Positions 56,777-64,000 of a stretch of DNA of 64,000 nucleotides are shown piece by piece; the first letter of the stretch is position 1, and the number at the start of each line of letters is the position of its first letter. The DNA is from Dyella terrae (GTDB lineage Bacteria > Pseudomonadota > Gammaproteobacteria > Xanthomonadales > Rhodanobacteraceae): NCBI RefSeq assembly GCF_004322705.1, contig NZ_SIZZ01000002.1:992001-1056000 (forward strand), in the 5' to 3' direction. A model generated the notes under the pieces. It was not told the origin of the DNA. It ran no database searches and saw nothing but the letters and a program-made list of their open reading frames with translations. Made by a program: the position numbers and the translations under genes.

Positions 56777-59700
56777 TTAGAGCGGGCTACCGCCAAACTT
56801 CCACGTCAGCTGCAGGTAGAAACTGCGGCCCACCGAGTCAAACCACGAGACGTCGTAGTACGGGTACGCCGTGTAGCTTTTGTCGCGCGGCGGCATCTTG
56901 TTCTGCAGGTTGTCGACCAGCAGTGCAAGTTGCAGGCGGTCGGTGAACTTGTACTGCACCGAGGCGTTGTAGCGGTAAGTCGCGTGGACCCACGGACTCT
57001 CGCCGCTGTCCGGATCGTAGACCTGGTCGTACGAGTCGGAATTCGGCAGCCGACCCAGGCGCTCGCCATACAGCGTGACGTTCCAGCCTTTGCGCTCCCA
57101 GGAAATGCTGGCATTCGCCTTGGTGCGCGGAATGTCGAAGCCGCTGTTGACCGCAAACTCGTCAATGGTCGGATCGCCGGGATACTGCTGGAACTTGTGC
57201 TCGCGAACCCAGGTGTAGTTGCCGCTCAGGCGAAACGTGCCGATCGATGTATCGATGCGGTAATGCGCACTGACGTCCACGCCGCTGGTGTTCTCGCTGG
57301 CGATGTTGATCGGATTGACGTAGACACCGTAGAGCTTGCCGCTGTCCAGGCGCGTGACGCGGGCGAGGGCGGCCTGGCAGGTCGGAGAGTTCGGGTCGAC
57401 CGGCGTGCCGTCGACCTTCTGGCCCAGCCGGCAGTTGGCTTCCTCCTGCAGCAGCGTGTCGGTGCTCAGGTCCTGCACCTGATTGCGCATGCGGATGCTG
57501 AAGTAGTCGGCCGAGATGTCGAATCGTTCGGTCGGCGACCACAGCACGCCGGCCGTCCAGGCCGTGCTGGTTTCTGCCTTCAGATCATGATTGCCTTTGC
57601 GCGTACGGATGACGCCCTCGTCCGAGTAATCGCAGTCGGATACGGGCGTGCCAGCCTCTTCCGAGCGGCAGCGGTAGTAATCCACGCCCGAAGTTTCATC
57701 ATTGCCTTCGCCGGCATACACGTAGTGCAGGTCCGGCGCGCGAAAGGCCGTGCCATAGGAGCCGCGCACCAGCAGGCTGTCCACCGGACGCCATTCCACG
57801 CCACCGCTCCAGGTGAACTTGCCGATGTCCCGGCCGGCAAACATGTATCGGTCGTAGCGGCCGGCCACGCTCAGGTTGAGCTGGTCGAGCACGGGCATGC
57901 GCAGCTCGCTGCCGAGCGCCCACCGATTGCGGCTACCGTGGCCATCGGAGTCGCGCCAGCTGTAGTAGTAATACTGCGTGGCGAGCGGATCGGGATTGAT
58001 GGCGTAACTCTGCGAGCCGTACTCCGCCACCGCGGCAAATCCCGCGTCACCACCCGGAAGGGTGAACAGCGAAGCATCCGTCACCGTGAACGAGAGCGTG
58101 TCGTTGCGCGTCTTCGGATGATAGGTGCTGTTGGCCGTGATCGAGTCGTACTGACTGCGCGTCAGCGGGGTGTAGAGACGCGACGGATCGGCGTTGAAGA
58201 TCGGCAGGCCGGAGTCATCATCGACGCCCAGCTGTGGGCCGAGGAACAAGTCGTTGGCCTTGCCGGCAATCGTCTGCGGCCAGCTGATCGCACTGTGGTA
58301 CTGCGAGTGCGAAATCGCCGCTTCGTAATCCCAGTGCTCGGCCAGCTGCCCCTTGAAGCCAGTGGCAATGCTGAAAGTGCGCTGGATGTTCGTGATCATG
58401 CCGTTCTTCAGGCCGCCCATTTCCTCGGGCGTGAACTGGCGCTGCCAGTACTCCACCTGGTCGGTGGCCTGGTTGTAGAAGTAGCCGGTTTCGTTGCCGT
58501 CGGGCTGCATGTAAGCCCACTGCTCGACGTCACGAAACAGTTCGACCTTGTGATAGCCCAGCTGCACGTCGGCGAACCACTGCGTGCCGTTATCGAAGCG
58601 ATAGGTGACGGAACCATAGGCATTCACGCCACGGTTCTTGCTCATCACCGTGCCGTAACCGATGGCCTTGTCGCTGCCGCAGTAGTAGCCGGGGCCGTAG
58701 TCGTCGAGCTCATCGTCAAATGCACCGTAGCGCGGACGCGAGGCCCGGTAAGTGCTGCCCTGGTTGAGGTAGCCCAGATTGGCGCAGGTGCCCGCGCCGG
58801 GATCGAGATAGGTGTCGTCGTAGTCGGTGCGAAGGAAGGTGCGGCGGGCGATGCGGGAACGTTCGGTAGGCGCATCCTGCGTCGAGTCCTGGATGCCTCG
58901 CTGGTACGCCCACAGCGGTTTCTGGTCGATCAGCTCGACGCCGCCGAGCATCGTCAGCGCACCCGAGTTGAAACCGGATGACAGGCTCAGTCGCTGGGAC
59001 TGGCCGCCGCCACGTGTGGTATCGCCGTAGCGGTAGTCGACCGTCGTGCCGTCCGCCTTTTCCTTGAGGATGATGTTGACCACGCCTGCAATGGCGTCCG
59101 AGCCATAAACGGCCGATGCGCTGCCCGTCAGCACTTCGATGCGCTGGACCATGCCCAACGGAATGTTGGAGATGTCGGTGAAGTTGCTGCGCCCCTTGAA
59201 CGGCATCGGAAAGTCGGCGATGCGACGGCCATTGACCAGCACCAGGGTGTGGTTCGGTCCGAGGCCGCGCAGATCCACCTGTTGCGCGCCGGGTGAAAAG
59301 TCAGCGCCGCTGGCCGATTGCTGGCTCTGCGTCTCACCACCGTTCTGGGTGATGCCGCGCAGCACGTCCGGCACGCTGACATAGCCATTGGCCTTGATGT
59401 CCTCAGCCGTGATGGTGATGACCGGTGCCGGGCCTTCTACCTGGGAGCGGGCAATGCGAGAGCCGGTGACGGTCACGGCCTCCAGGTTCTGCGCCGCTGG
59501 CGTCGCGGAAACCGCGGGCTTGGCCGCCGGCTTGGCCGCGGGTGCCGCCGCCGGGGCTGCTGATGACTTGACGATCACCAGCGCGCCGGATGCATCGCGA
59601 TGCGCAGCGTAACCGCTGCCTTTGAGCAGTTGGGACAAGGCCGCCTCAGGCGTCATGTCGCCATGCACGCCAGGCGTGGACAAGCCCTGGAGTTGATCGG

Positions 59701-59860
59701 CCCGATACAGGAATTGCGCGCCCGATTGACGGGCCAGGGCATCCAGCCCATCCACCAGATTGCCGGCCGGAATATCGATGCGCTTGGCGACATCCTGGCC
59801 ATGGGCCAGGAGCGACAGCGTGCTGGCCAGCGCGAAAAGCGTCGTGCGTAGTGCAGTCAT
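56777..59860 (-). CDS. TonB-dependent receptor with STN signalling domain (1027 aa)
   Basis: A signal peptide (LFALASTLSLLAHG) is followed by an STN domain (about 25-100: IDIPAGNLVDGLDALARQSG, GVHGDMTPEAALSQLLKGSG), an Ala/Pro/Lys linker, the plug (VTVTGSRIARSQVEG, VDLRGLGPNHTLVLVNGRRI, GSASAVYGSDAIAGVVNIIL) and a long beta barrel ending in F-x-x-P-L (TWKFGGSPL). STN receptors pass a ligand signal to FecR-like proteins, and the cotranscribed sigma and FecR genes lie just upstream. The plug and barrel resemble the large oligosaccharide/peptide class rather than siderophore receptors. GGGGAGA precedes the ATG. A role in uptake of cyanophycin-derived peptides is inferred from the neighbour. Confidence 0.92.
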   Translation of the reverse strand: MTALRTTLFALASTLSLLAHGQDVAKRIDIPAGNLVDGLDALARQSGAQFLYRADQLQGLSTPGVHGDMTPEAALSQLLKGSGYAAHRDASGALVIVKSSAAPAAAPAAKPAAKPAVSATPAAQNLEAVTVTGSRIARSQVEGPAPVITITAEDIKANGYVSVPDVLRGITQNGGETQSQQSASGADFSPGAQQVDLRGLGPNHTLVLVNGRRIADFPMPFKGRSNFTDISNIPLGMVQRIEVLTGSASAVYGSDAIAGVVNIILKEKADGTTVDYRYGDTTRGGGQSQRLSLSSGFNSGALTMLGGVELIDQKPLWAYQRGIQDSTQDAPTERSRIARRTFLRTDYDDTYLDPGAGTCANLGYLNQGSTYRASRPRYGAFDDELDDYGPGYYCGSDKAIGYGTVMSKNRGVNAYGSVTYRFDNGTQWFADVQLGYHKVELFRDVEQWAYMQPDGNETGYFYNQATDQVEYWQRQFTPEEMGGLKNGMITNIQRTFSIATGFKGQLAEHWDYEAAISHSQYHSAISWPQTIAGKANDLFLGPQLGVDDDSGLPIFNADPSRLYTPLTRSQYDSITANSTYHPKTRNDTLSFTVTDASLFTLPGGDAGFAAVAEYGSQSYAINPDPLATQYYYYSWRDSDGHGSRNRWALGSELRMPVLDQLNLSVAGRYDRYMFAGRDIGKFTWSGGVEWRPVDSLLVRGSYGTAFRAPDLHYVYAGEGNDETSGVDYYRCRSEEAGTPVSDCDYSDEGVIRTRKGNHDLKAETSTAWTAGVLWSPTERFDISADYFSIRMRNQVQDLSTDTLLQEEANCRLGQKVDGTPVDPNSPTCQAALARVTRLDSGKLYGVYVNPINIASENTSGVDVSAHYRIDTSIGTFRLSGNYTWVREHKFQQYPGDPTIDEFAVNSGFDIPRTKANASISWERKGWNVTLYGERLGRLPNSDSYDQVYDPDSGESPWVHATYRYNASVQYKFTDRLQLALLVDNLQNKMPPRDKSYTAYPYYDVSWFDSVGRSFYLQLTWKFGGSPL

Positions 59861-59960
59861 TGGTCTCCCCCGAGACGTTCTGTTGACGTCGTACTAGGCG
59901 TCATGACGAACGAAACGAGAAAACCCCGCACTCGTCCCTGGACTTTCCTCCCGGATCCCT

Positions 59961-60998
59961 TCAGCGCGCGTGGAGGATGACCTCCTCACCGCGACGCTCC
60001 GCTCGAATCGGAAACCCGGCTTCAAGCAAATTGACGAAGGCGTCGGTGTTGGACCAGCGGAAGTTGCCACCCAGCGGGAGCGTGGCAATGGACGCATCGG
60101 CGACAACGATCTTGCGCGTGCTGTAGCGATTCAATTCGCTGACGGCGCTGGCCAGCGGTGTGTTGTGGAAGCTGACAAAGCCTTCGCGCCAGTCCAGCAG
60201 GTGTTCGACCTGGGCGAGCGGGAGCGTGCGCACCCACAGGCCATTGCCATCGATCTGCGCCACGCTGCCAGCGGGGAGCAGGGTGGCGGACGTCCCCGTG
60301 CCGTCCGCGCCGGCGGGTTCGAGTCGCACGACGCCTTCGGTGACCACCACGCGCAGCTGCTCGCCATCGCGACGCACGGCGAAGCGCGTTCCGACGGCCA
60401 CGATTTGTCGGCTTCCGGCTTCCACCACGAAGGGTTTGCCCGGGTTCTTGGCGACGCGGAAGAAGGCTTCGCCATGCGTAAGGTCGATATGCCGCTCGCT
60501 TCGGGTCCAGGCCACCTGGATGTGACTGTCGCTGCTGATCGTGGCCTGCGATCCGTCACTCAGCGTCACGTCGTTCAACTGGCCGATGGCCGTGGTGTAC
60601 TGAACCACCGGTTCGGTCCCGCTTCGATACCAGCCCCAGGTGCTGGCGACGACGAGGGCCACGCTGGCGATCGCGGCGAACAGCCAGCGCCCGTGTTTCG
60701 TCGACGTCCTGCGCCGTTGCGTTCCGGTGGGCGCGATGGTGGTGGCGGGTCGCTGTGCACCCAGGTGCATCCAGCGTCCGCGCGGTGGCACGTGTGCCTC
60801 CGTCAGGCCGGCGCCCAGGGCCTGGAGTCGACCCGCTTCGCGCCACGCGGCCTCCAGCCGGAGGAAGGCAACCTTGTGCGCGATCGATTCGGCCAGCCAG
60901 GCCGTGAGCGCAGCCTCATCCGCAGCTGTCCATTGACCGCTGTCGCGATGCGCGAGCCAGGTGGCCGCGATGTGCTCAGTCTGTCTGCTGCTGGCCAT
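59961..60998 (-). CDS. FecR-family transmembrane sensor / anti-sigma factor (345 aa)
   Basis: The N-terminal DUF4880 region (ATWLAHRDSGQWTAADEAAL, HKVAFLRLEAAWREAGRLQA) is the sigma-contact part; a basic stretch and one membrane segment (about residues 103-121, WLFAAIASVALVVASTW) follow; then a periplasmic FecR domain (TAIGQLNDVTLSDGSQATIS, IDLTHGEAFFRVAKNPGKPF) and a C-terminal STN-like DUF4974 part (HNTPLASAVSELNRYSTRKI). It relays the receptor state to the sigma factor. Overlaps the sigma gene by 23 bases. Confidence 0.93.
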   Translation of the reverse strand: MASSRQTEHIAATWLAHRDSGQWTAADEAALTAWLAESIAHKVAFLRLEAAWREAGRLQALGAGLTEAHVPPRGRWMHLGAQRPATTIAPTGTQRRRTSTKHGRWLFAAIASVALVVASTWGWYRSGTEPVVQYTTAIGQLNDVTLSDGSQATISSDSHIQVAWTRSERHIDLTHGEAFFRVAKNPGKPFVVEAGSRQIVAVGTRFAVRRDGEQLRVVVTEGVVRLEPAGADGTGTSATLLPAGSVAQIDGNGLWVRTLPLAQVEHLLDWREGFVSFHNTPLASAVSELNRYSTRKIVVADASIATLPLGGNFRWSNTDAFVNLLEAGFPIRAERRGEEVILHAR

Positions 60999-61563
60999 GA
61001 CTCGATTCGCTTTGGCCTGGGGTCGGTCGCGACGATGCGCTTCCTTCTGGGGCTCGTGCCCCGTAGAAGTGGTCGGCGATCAGCCGGATTCCCTTGGCCA
61101 CCTGTTTCTCCACGGTCTTTTCGGTGATCTGAAGCTGCTCCGCCACGATTTTCTGTGGCAGCTCCTGCACCTTTCGCATCCATACGACCTCGCGGCAGCG
61201 GGCCGGCAGGCCATCGAAGGCCTCGGCCAGCTGCTTGAGGATCTGTCGCCCGTCCAGCCGCCGTTCCGGCGTGAGCTCGTCGATCAAGACGTTCAGCGCT
61301 TCCAAATCCCCCACGGCGTCGATGGCGACGACCCGGCTACGGCGCAGCCGGTCGGTCACCAGATGACGGGCAGTCGAAAACAGAAAGGCCTTGGGCTGGT
61401 TCGGCAGCGCCTTGCCGGCGGCCTCGTAGACACGCACATAGACTTCCTGGCGCAGGTCATGGATATCGTCGCGATGCAGCCAAAGGCGTTGCAGCAGCCG
61501 CGTCAGCGCCGCTTCGTGCACGAGGATTTCGCGAATGAACCAGTCGTCCAGTGTGTCGTCCAT
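60976..61563 (-). CDS. FecI-like ECF sigma factor (195 aa)
   Basis: Region 2 appears as RLWLHRDDIHDLRQEVYVRV and AFLFSTARHLVTDRLRRSRV, region 4 as AFDGLPARCREVVWMRKVQE then LPQKIVAEQLQITEKTVEKQ, typical of iron-starvation-type ECF sigmas. It ends in a Ser/Gln-rich tail. With FecR and the STN receptor it forms a cell-surface signalling system, presumably activating the receptor gene and possibly the divergent cyanophycinase gene. Only 158 bases separate its ATG from that of the divergent gene. Confidence 0.93.
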   Translation of the reverse strand: MDDTLDDWFIREILVHEAALTRLLQRLWLHRDDIHDLRQEVYVRVYEAAGKALPNQPKAFLFSTARHLVTDRLRRSRVVAIDAVGDLEALNVLIDELTPERRLDGRQILKQLAEAFDGLPARCREVVWMRKVQELPQKIVAEQLQITEKTVEKQVAKGIRLIADHFYGARAPEGSASSRPTPGQSESSHGQQQTD

Positions 61564-61721
61564 GGGGCGAACATAGCGGCAATCCGGGGCGGCGCCTATG
61601 TGCCTTCAGAGCCGCTCGACACGGTGGGGGATGCGCGCCCTTTGATCGTCTCCGTCAGGAATGGGGGCTGGCCGCGATGTATGTCAGGCCAGCGGGTCGC
61701 CGCTTTGCCGCAGGTCATGTC
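61564..61721. promoter_or_regulatory. Divergent promoter region, sigma operon and cyanophycinase fusion
   Basis: 158 bases between two divergent start codons must hold both promoters. I see no confident -35/-10 pair; the plus-strand frame is open through here but without a ribosome site. Shared control of both transcripts by the FecI-like sigma is possible. Confidence 0.45.
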
Positions 61722-63689
61722 ATGCCATTCGATCGCCGTTCGTTGTGTTTGCTCGTCGCTGTTTTCCTGAGCTTTTTCTGCGCCTTCTCAGGTGCGCATG
61801 CCGCATTGGCCCCCAAAGGCAACGGCTACGCCTACTACGCCATTGGCGATCTGAAGGCGCCGACACCCGGCAAGGTCGAGCCGGGCGCGATGCTGATGGG
61901 TGGCGGCGACTGGGTGGACAAGGCGTTCGCCTGGTTGTCGGCGAAGGCGGGGCATGGGCATATCCTGATACTGCGCGCTTCTGGCGCGGAAGATCTGCAG
62001 GAAGACTGGTATCGGCGCATCGGTGGGGTGGCGTCCGTCGAGACCATCGTCTTCAGCGCGCGCGATGCATCCAGCAATGCGGATCTGCTGGCGCGGGTGC
62101 GCCGCGCCGATGGCATCTTCCTGGCCGGGGGCGATCAGTCGAACTACGTGCGCTATTGGAAGGGCACGCCGATGCAGGCCGCGCTGAACGATCATGTGCG
62201 CGCGGGCAAGCCGATTGGCGGCAGTAGCGCGGGACTGGCTGTCCTCGGCGCGCACGTGTACGGCGCCATGGACGGTGGCAGCGTGACCTCGCCCGAAGCG
62301 CTGGCCGATCCGCTGGGGCCGGCTGTGACCCTTGTCGAAGATTTCCTGCATCTCCCATTCCTCGCGCATGTGGTGACCGATACGCACTTCGCCGCGCGCG
62401 ATCGCCTGGGTCGGCTGCTGGCTTTCATTGCGCGCGAGCGCACCGAAGGTGATCGCGCCGCCATCGGCATCGGCGTGGATGAGCGCACGGCGCTGTGCAT
62501 CGACGGGCGCGGCCAGGGGCAGGTGTTCACTTCTCGCAATGGTTTCGCCTGGGTGGTGACGCCGGCCGGCCAGCCCGCGCAAGCGAAGGCGGGGCAGGCG
62601 CTGGGGTTTGCGGATGTGCGCGTCGTTGGCGTCGGACCGCAGAGTCGACTCGATCTCACGAACTGGCATATCGAGAAGCCCGCGTTTCAGGCCGTGGCCC
62701 GGGTGGATCAGGGCAAGCTGCAATTGCATGGCGAGCAGCCCGTTGTGCTGGCGATTCATGGCGGCGCCGGCGTGGAAAAAGCGGGCATGACGCCGCAGAG
62801 CGAAGCGCAGGCGCGCGCAGCGCTGGAGCTCGCACTGCGTCGCGGGTATGAGCAGTTGCGGCAGGGGCGTCCGGCGATGGATGCCGTGACGGCCGCGATC
62901 ACGTCGCTGGAAGACGATCCGCTTTTCAACGCGGGGCGTGGCGCCGTTTTCACGCACGATGGGCGCAACGAACTCGATGCCTCGGTGATGGATGGTGCGA
63001 CGCTCGCTGCGGGGGCCGTGGCCGGCGTCCATCGCGTGAAGAATCCCGTGTTGCTGGCGCGTGCCGTCATGGAGCATTCCTCGCACGTGATGCTGATGGG
63101 TGATGGTGCGGAGCAGTTTGCGAGCGAGCAGGGCGTGTCGCTGGTCGATCCCACGTACTTCCGCACCGAGCGACGCTGGCAGGAATTGCAGCAGGCACTC
63201 AAGCAGGAGAACAAGCAGGCGAGCGCGCTGAAGGAAGGCCTGCGCCACTTCGGCACGGTAGGTGCCGTGGCGCGCGACGACCAGGGGCGACTGGCCGCCG
63301 GTACCTCGACCGGTGGCATGACCAACAAGCGCTACGGCCGCGTCGGTGATTCGCCGGTCATCGGCGCCGGCACCTATGCGGACGTCAACTGTGCGGTGTC
63401 GGGGACGGGTTGGGGTGAGTATTACCTTCGGGTGTCCGCCGCGCGCGATATCTGCATGCGCATGGGGCGCGAAGGAGCATCAGCGTCGGAGGCGGGCAGG
63501 GCAGTGATCAACGAGGAGATCCCCGGCATGGGCGGCGACGGCGGGGCCATTGTGCTCGGTCGCGATGGCGAGGTGGCGTTGCCGTTCAATACCGAGGGCA
63601 TGTACCGCGGCTGGGTGGGTGCCGACGGCGTGCCGCATGTGGCGATCTATCGTGAGGATCCGCTCGTGCTGCCTGCGCCTTCGCATTAA
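61722..63689 (+). CDS. Secreted cyanophycinase-isoaspartyl peptidase fusion (655 aa)
   Basis: The ATG at 61722 gives a 27-residue signal peptide (LCLLVAVFLSFFCAFSGAHA). Residues 30-310 are an S51 cyanophycinase domain: GGGD, IFLAGGDQSNYVRYWKG, nucleophile S169 in GGSSAGLAVLG, and the H222 motif DTHFAARDRLGRL. Residues 340-655 are a plant-type asparaginase/isoaspartyl peptidase (Ntn hydrolase): LAIHGGAG, NAGRGAVFTHDGRNELDASV, self-cleavage site and nucleophile T512 in HFGTVGAVARD, then AAGTSTGGMTNKRYGRVGDS. Cyanophycinase frees beta-Asp-Arg from cyanophycin and isoaspartyl peptidases split that dipeptide, so one polypeptide holds both steps. Divergent from a sigma/FecR/TonB receptor operon. 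Confidence 0.9.
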   Translation: MPFDRRSLCLLVAVFLSFFCAFSGAHAALAPKGNGYAYYAIGDLKAPTPGKVEPGAMLMGGGDWVDKAFAWLSAKAGHGHILILRASGAEDLQEDWYRRIGGVASVETIVFSARDASSNADLLARVRRADGIFLAGGDQSNYVRYWKGTPMQAALNDHVRAGKPIGGSSAGLAVLGAHVYGAMDGGSVTSPEALADPLGPAVTLVEDFLHLPFLAHVVTDTHFAARDRLGRLLAFIARERTEGDRAAIGIGVDERTALCIDGRGQGQVFTSRNGFAWVVTPAGQPAQAKAGQALGFADVRVVGVGPQSRLDLTNWHIEKPAFQAVARVDQGKLQLHGEQPVVLAIHGGAGVEKAGMTPQSEAQARAALELALRRGYEQLRQGRPAMDAVTAAITSLEDDPLFNAGRGAVFTHDGRNELDASVMDGATLAAGAVAGVHRVKNPVLLARAVMEHSSHVMLMGDGAEQFASEQGVSLVDPTYFRTERRWQELQQALKQENKQASALKEGLRHFGTVGAVARDDQGRLAAGTSTGGMTNKRYGRVGDSPVIGAGTYADVNCAVSGTGWGEYYLRVSAARDICMRMGREGASASEAGRAVINEEIPGMGGDGGAIVLGRDGEVALPFNTEGMYRGWVGADGVPHVAIYREDPLVLPAPSH

Positions 63690-63758
63690 TTCGCGGGGTG
63701 TGTCTGCCGGCGCGTCGCGGCGCATAATGCGCGCTCGCCATCACGGAGCCAGCCACGC

Positions 63759-64000
63759 ATGCCAGGCCAGCAGCACGAAGTGAAATTCCGGTTCCTTGCG
63801 CAGCCGACGGACGTGAATTTCGGCGGCAAAGTGCATGGCGGCATGGTGATGAAATGGATCGACCAGGCCGGCTACGCCTGCGCGGTGGCCTGGAGCGGCG
63901 CGTACTGCGTGACCGCTTCGGTCAGTGGCATCCAGTTCGTGGCTCCCATCCTCATCGGTGATTTGGTGACGGTGCGTGCTCGACTGATCCACACGGGGCG
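63759..64000 (+). CDS. Acyl-CoA thioesterase, hotdog fold (3' end outside window)
   Basis: The frame starting at the ATG at 63759 stays open to the window edge (80 codons). It reads VKFRFLAQPTDVNFGGKVHG, GMVMKWIDQAGYACAVAWSG and SVSGIQFVAPILIGDLVTVR, the YciA/BFIT-type hotdog thioesterase pattern with G-G-K-V-H-G-G at the helix start and the following Asp in WIDQAG. It would hydrolyse acyl-CoA esters in the cytoplasm. Truncated, so length and any C-terminal domain are unknown. Confidence 0.85.
   Translation, partial: MPGQQHEVKFRFLAQPTDVNFGGKVHGGMVMKWIDQAGYACAVAWSGAYCVTASVSGIQFVAPILIGDLVTVRARLIHTG

Noticed and set aside
61551-61721. 57-codon N-terminal extension of the cyanophycinase fusion
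   Set aside because: It runs through the divergent promoter region, has no ribosome site, and would bury the signal peptide.

Overview
The window is about 64 kb of high-GC DNA. Its gene content and order fit a flagellated gammaproteobacterium of the order Xanthomonadales (Lysobacterales), probably family Rhodanobacteraceae (Dyella/Luteibacter/Rhodanobacter-like). The evidence is the order lolB-ispE-tRNA-Gln-prs-rplY-pth-ychF, a large che cluster beside FliK and FlhB-like genes, sedolisin (S53) proteases, SufT, and a TonB receptor with an STN domain. The genus call is inference; no 16S rRNA is present.

Layout. 1-3.6 kb: the end of a flagellar locus (a partial DUF2802 gene, an FlhB-like C-terminal domain gene, a FliK-like gene) interrupted by about 1.85 kb holding three unrecognised small genes, each with a GAAGGA ribosome binding site. 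3.6-14.8 kb: a complete chemotaxis cluster, STAS-cheY-cheA-mcp-cheW-mcp-cheR-cheD-cheB-mcp-STAS, with two good FliA (sigma-28) promoter matches. 14.8-16.1 kb: a gene-free block of nested repeats. 16.1-28.3 kb: metabolic genes (sulfotransferase, NUDIX, DMT exporter, AraC regulator, 5'-3' exonuclease, nitroreductase, cytidine deaminase), a proton-translocating transhydrogenase whose pntAA is separated from pntAB-pntB by an opposed ECF sigma factor operon, and sufT. 28.3-34.4 kb: two tandem secreted S53 proteases. 34.4-48.3 kb: mixed housekeeping genes (single-domain asparaginase, AidB-like dehydrogenase, WrbA, YihY, TlpA-like protein, acylphosphatase, PAS-GGDEF-EAL protein, PPK2, SPINDLY/OGT-like protein, prfA, hemA). 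48.4-56.7 kb: TPR lipoprotein, lolB, a GNAT-IspE fusion, tRNA-Gln(TTG), prs, rplY, pth, ychF and a GNAT gene. 56.8-63.7 kb: a FecI-like sigma factor, FecR and TonB-dependent receptor operon, divergent from a secreted protein that fuses cyanophycinase to isoaspartyl peptidase. The right edge cuts an acyl-CoA thioesterase gene.

How the genes work together. The che cluster encodes a full signalling and adaptation pathway; two of its three receptors end in a W-x-x-F docking peptide. The right-hand locus looks like a nutrient-scavenging module: the secreted fusion carries both active sites needed to take cyanophycin to aspartate and arginine, and the adjacent receptor and surface-signalling sigma system could import and sense the product. 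The clearest oddities are that cyanophycinase fusion, the GNAT-IspE fusion, and several families of structured intergenic repeats, one a GAAA-capped hairpin whose stem varies by compensatory changes and another a TTYACWGG-led GC hairpin repeated around rplY, ychF and the first protease gene.
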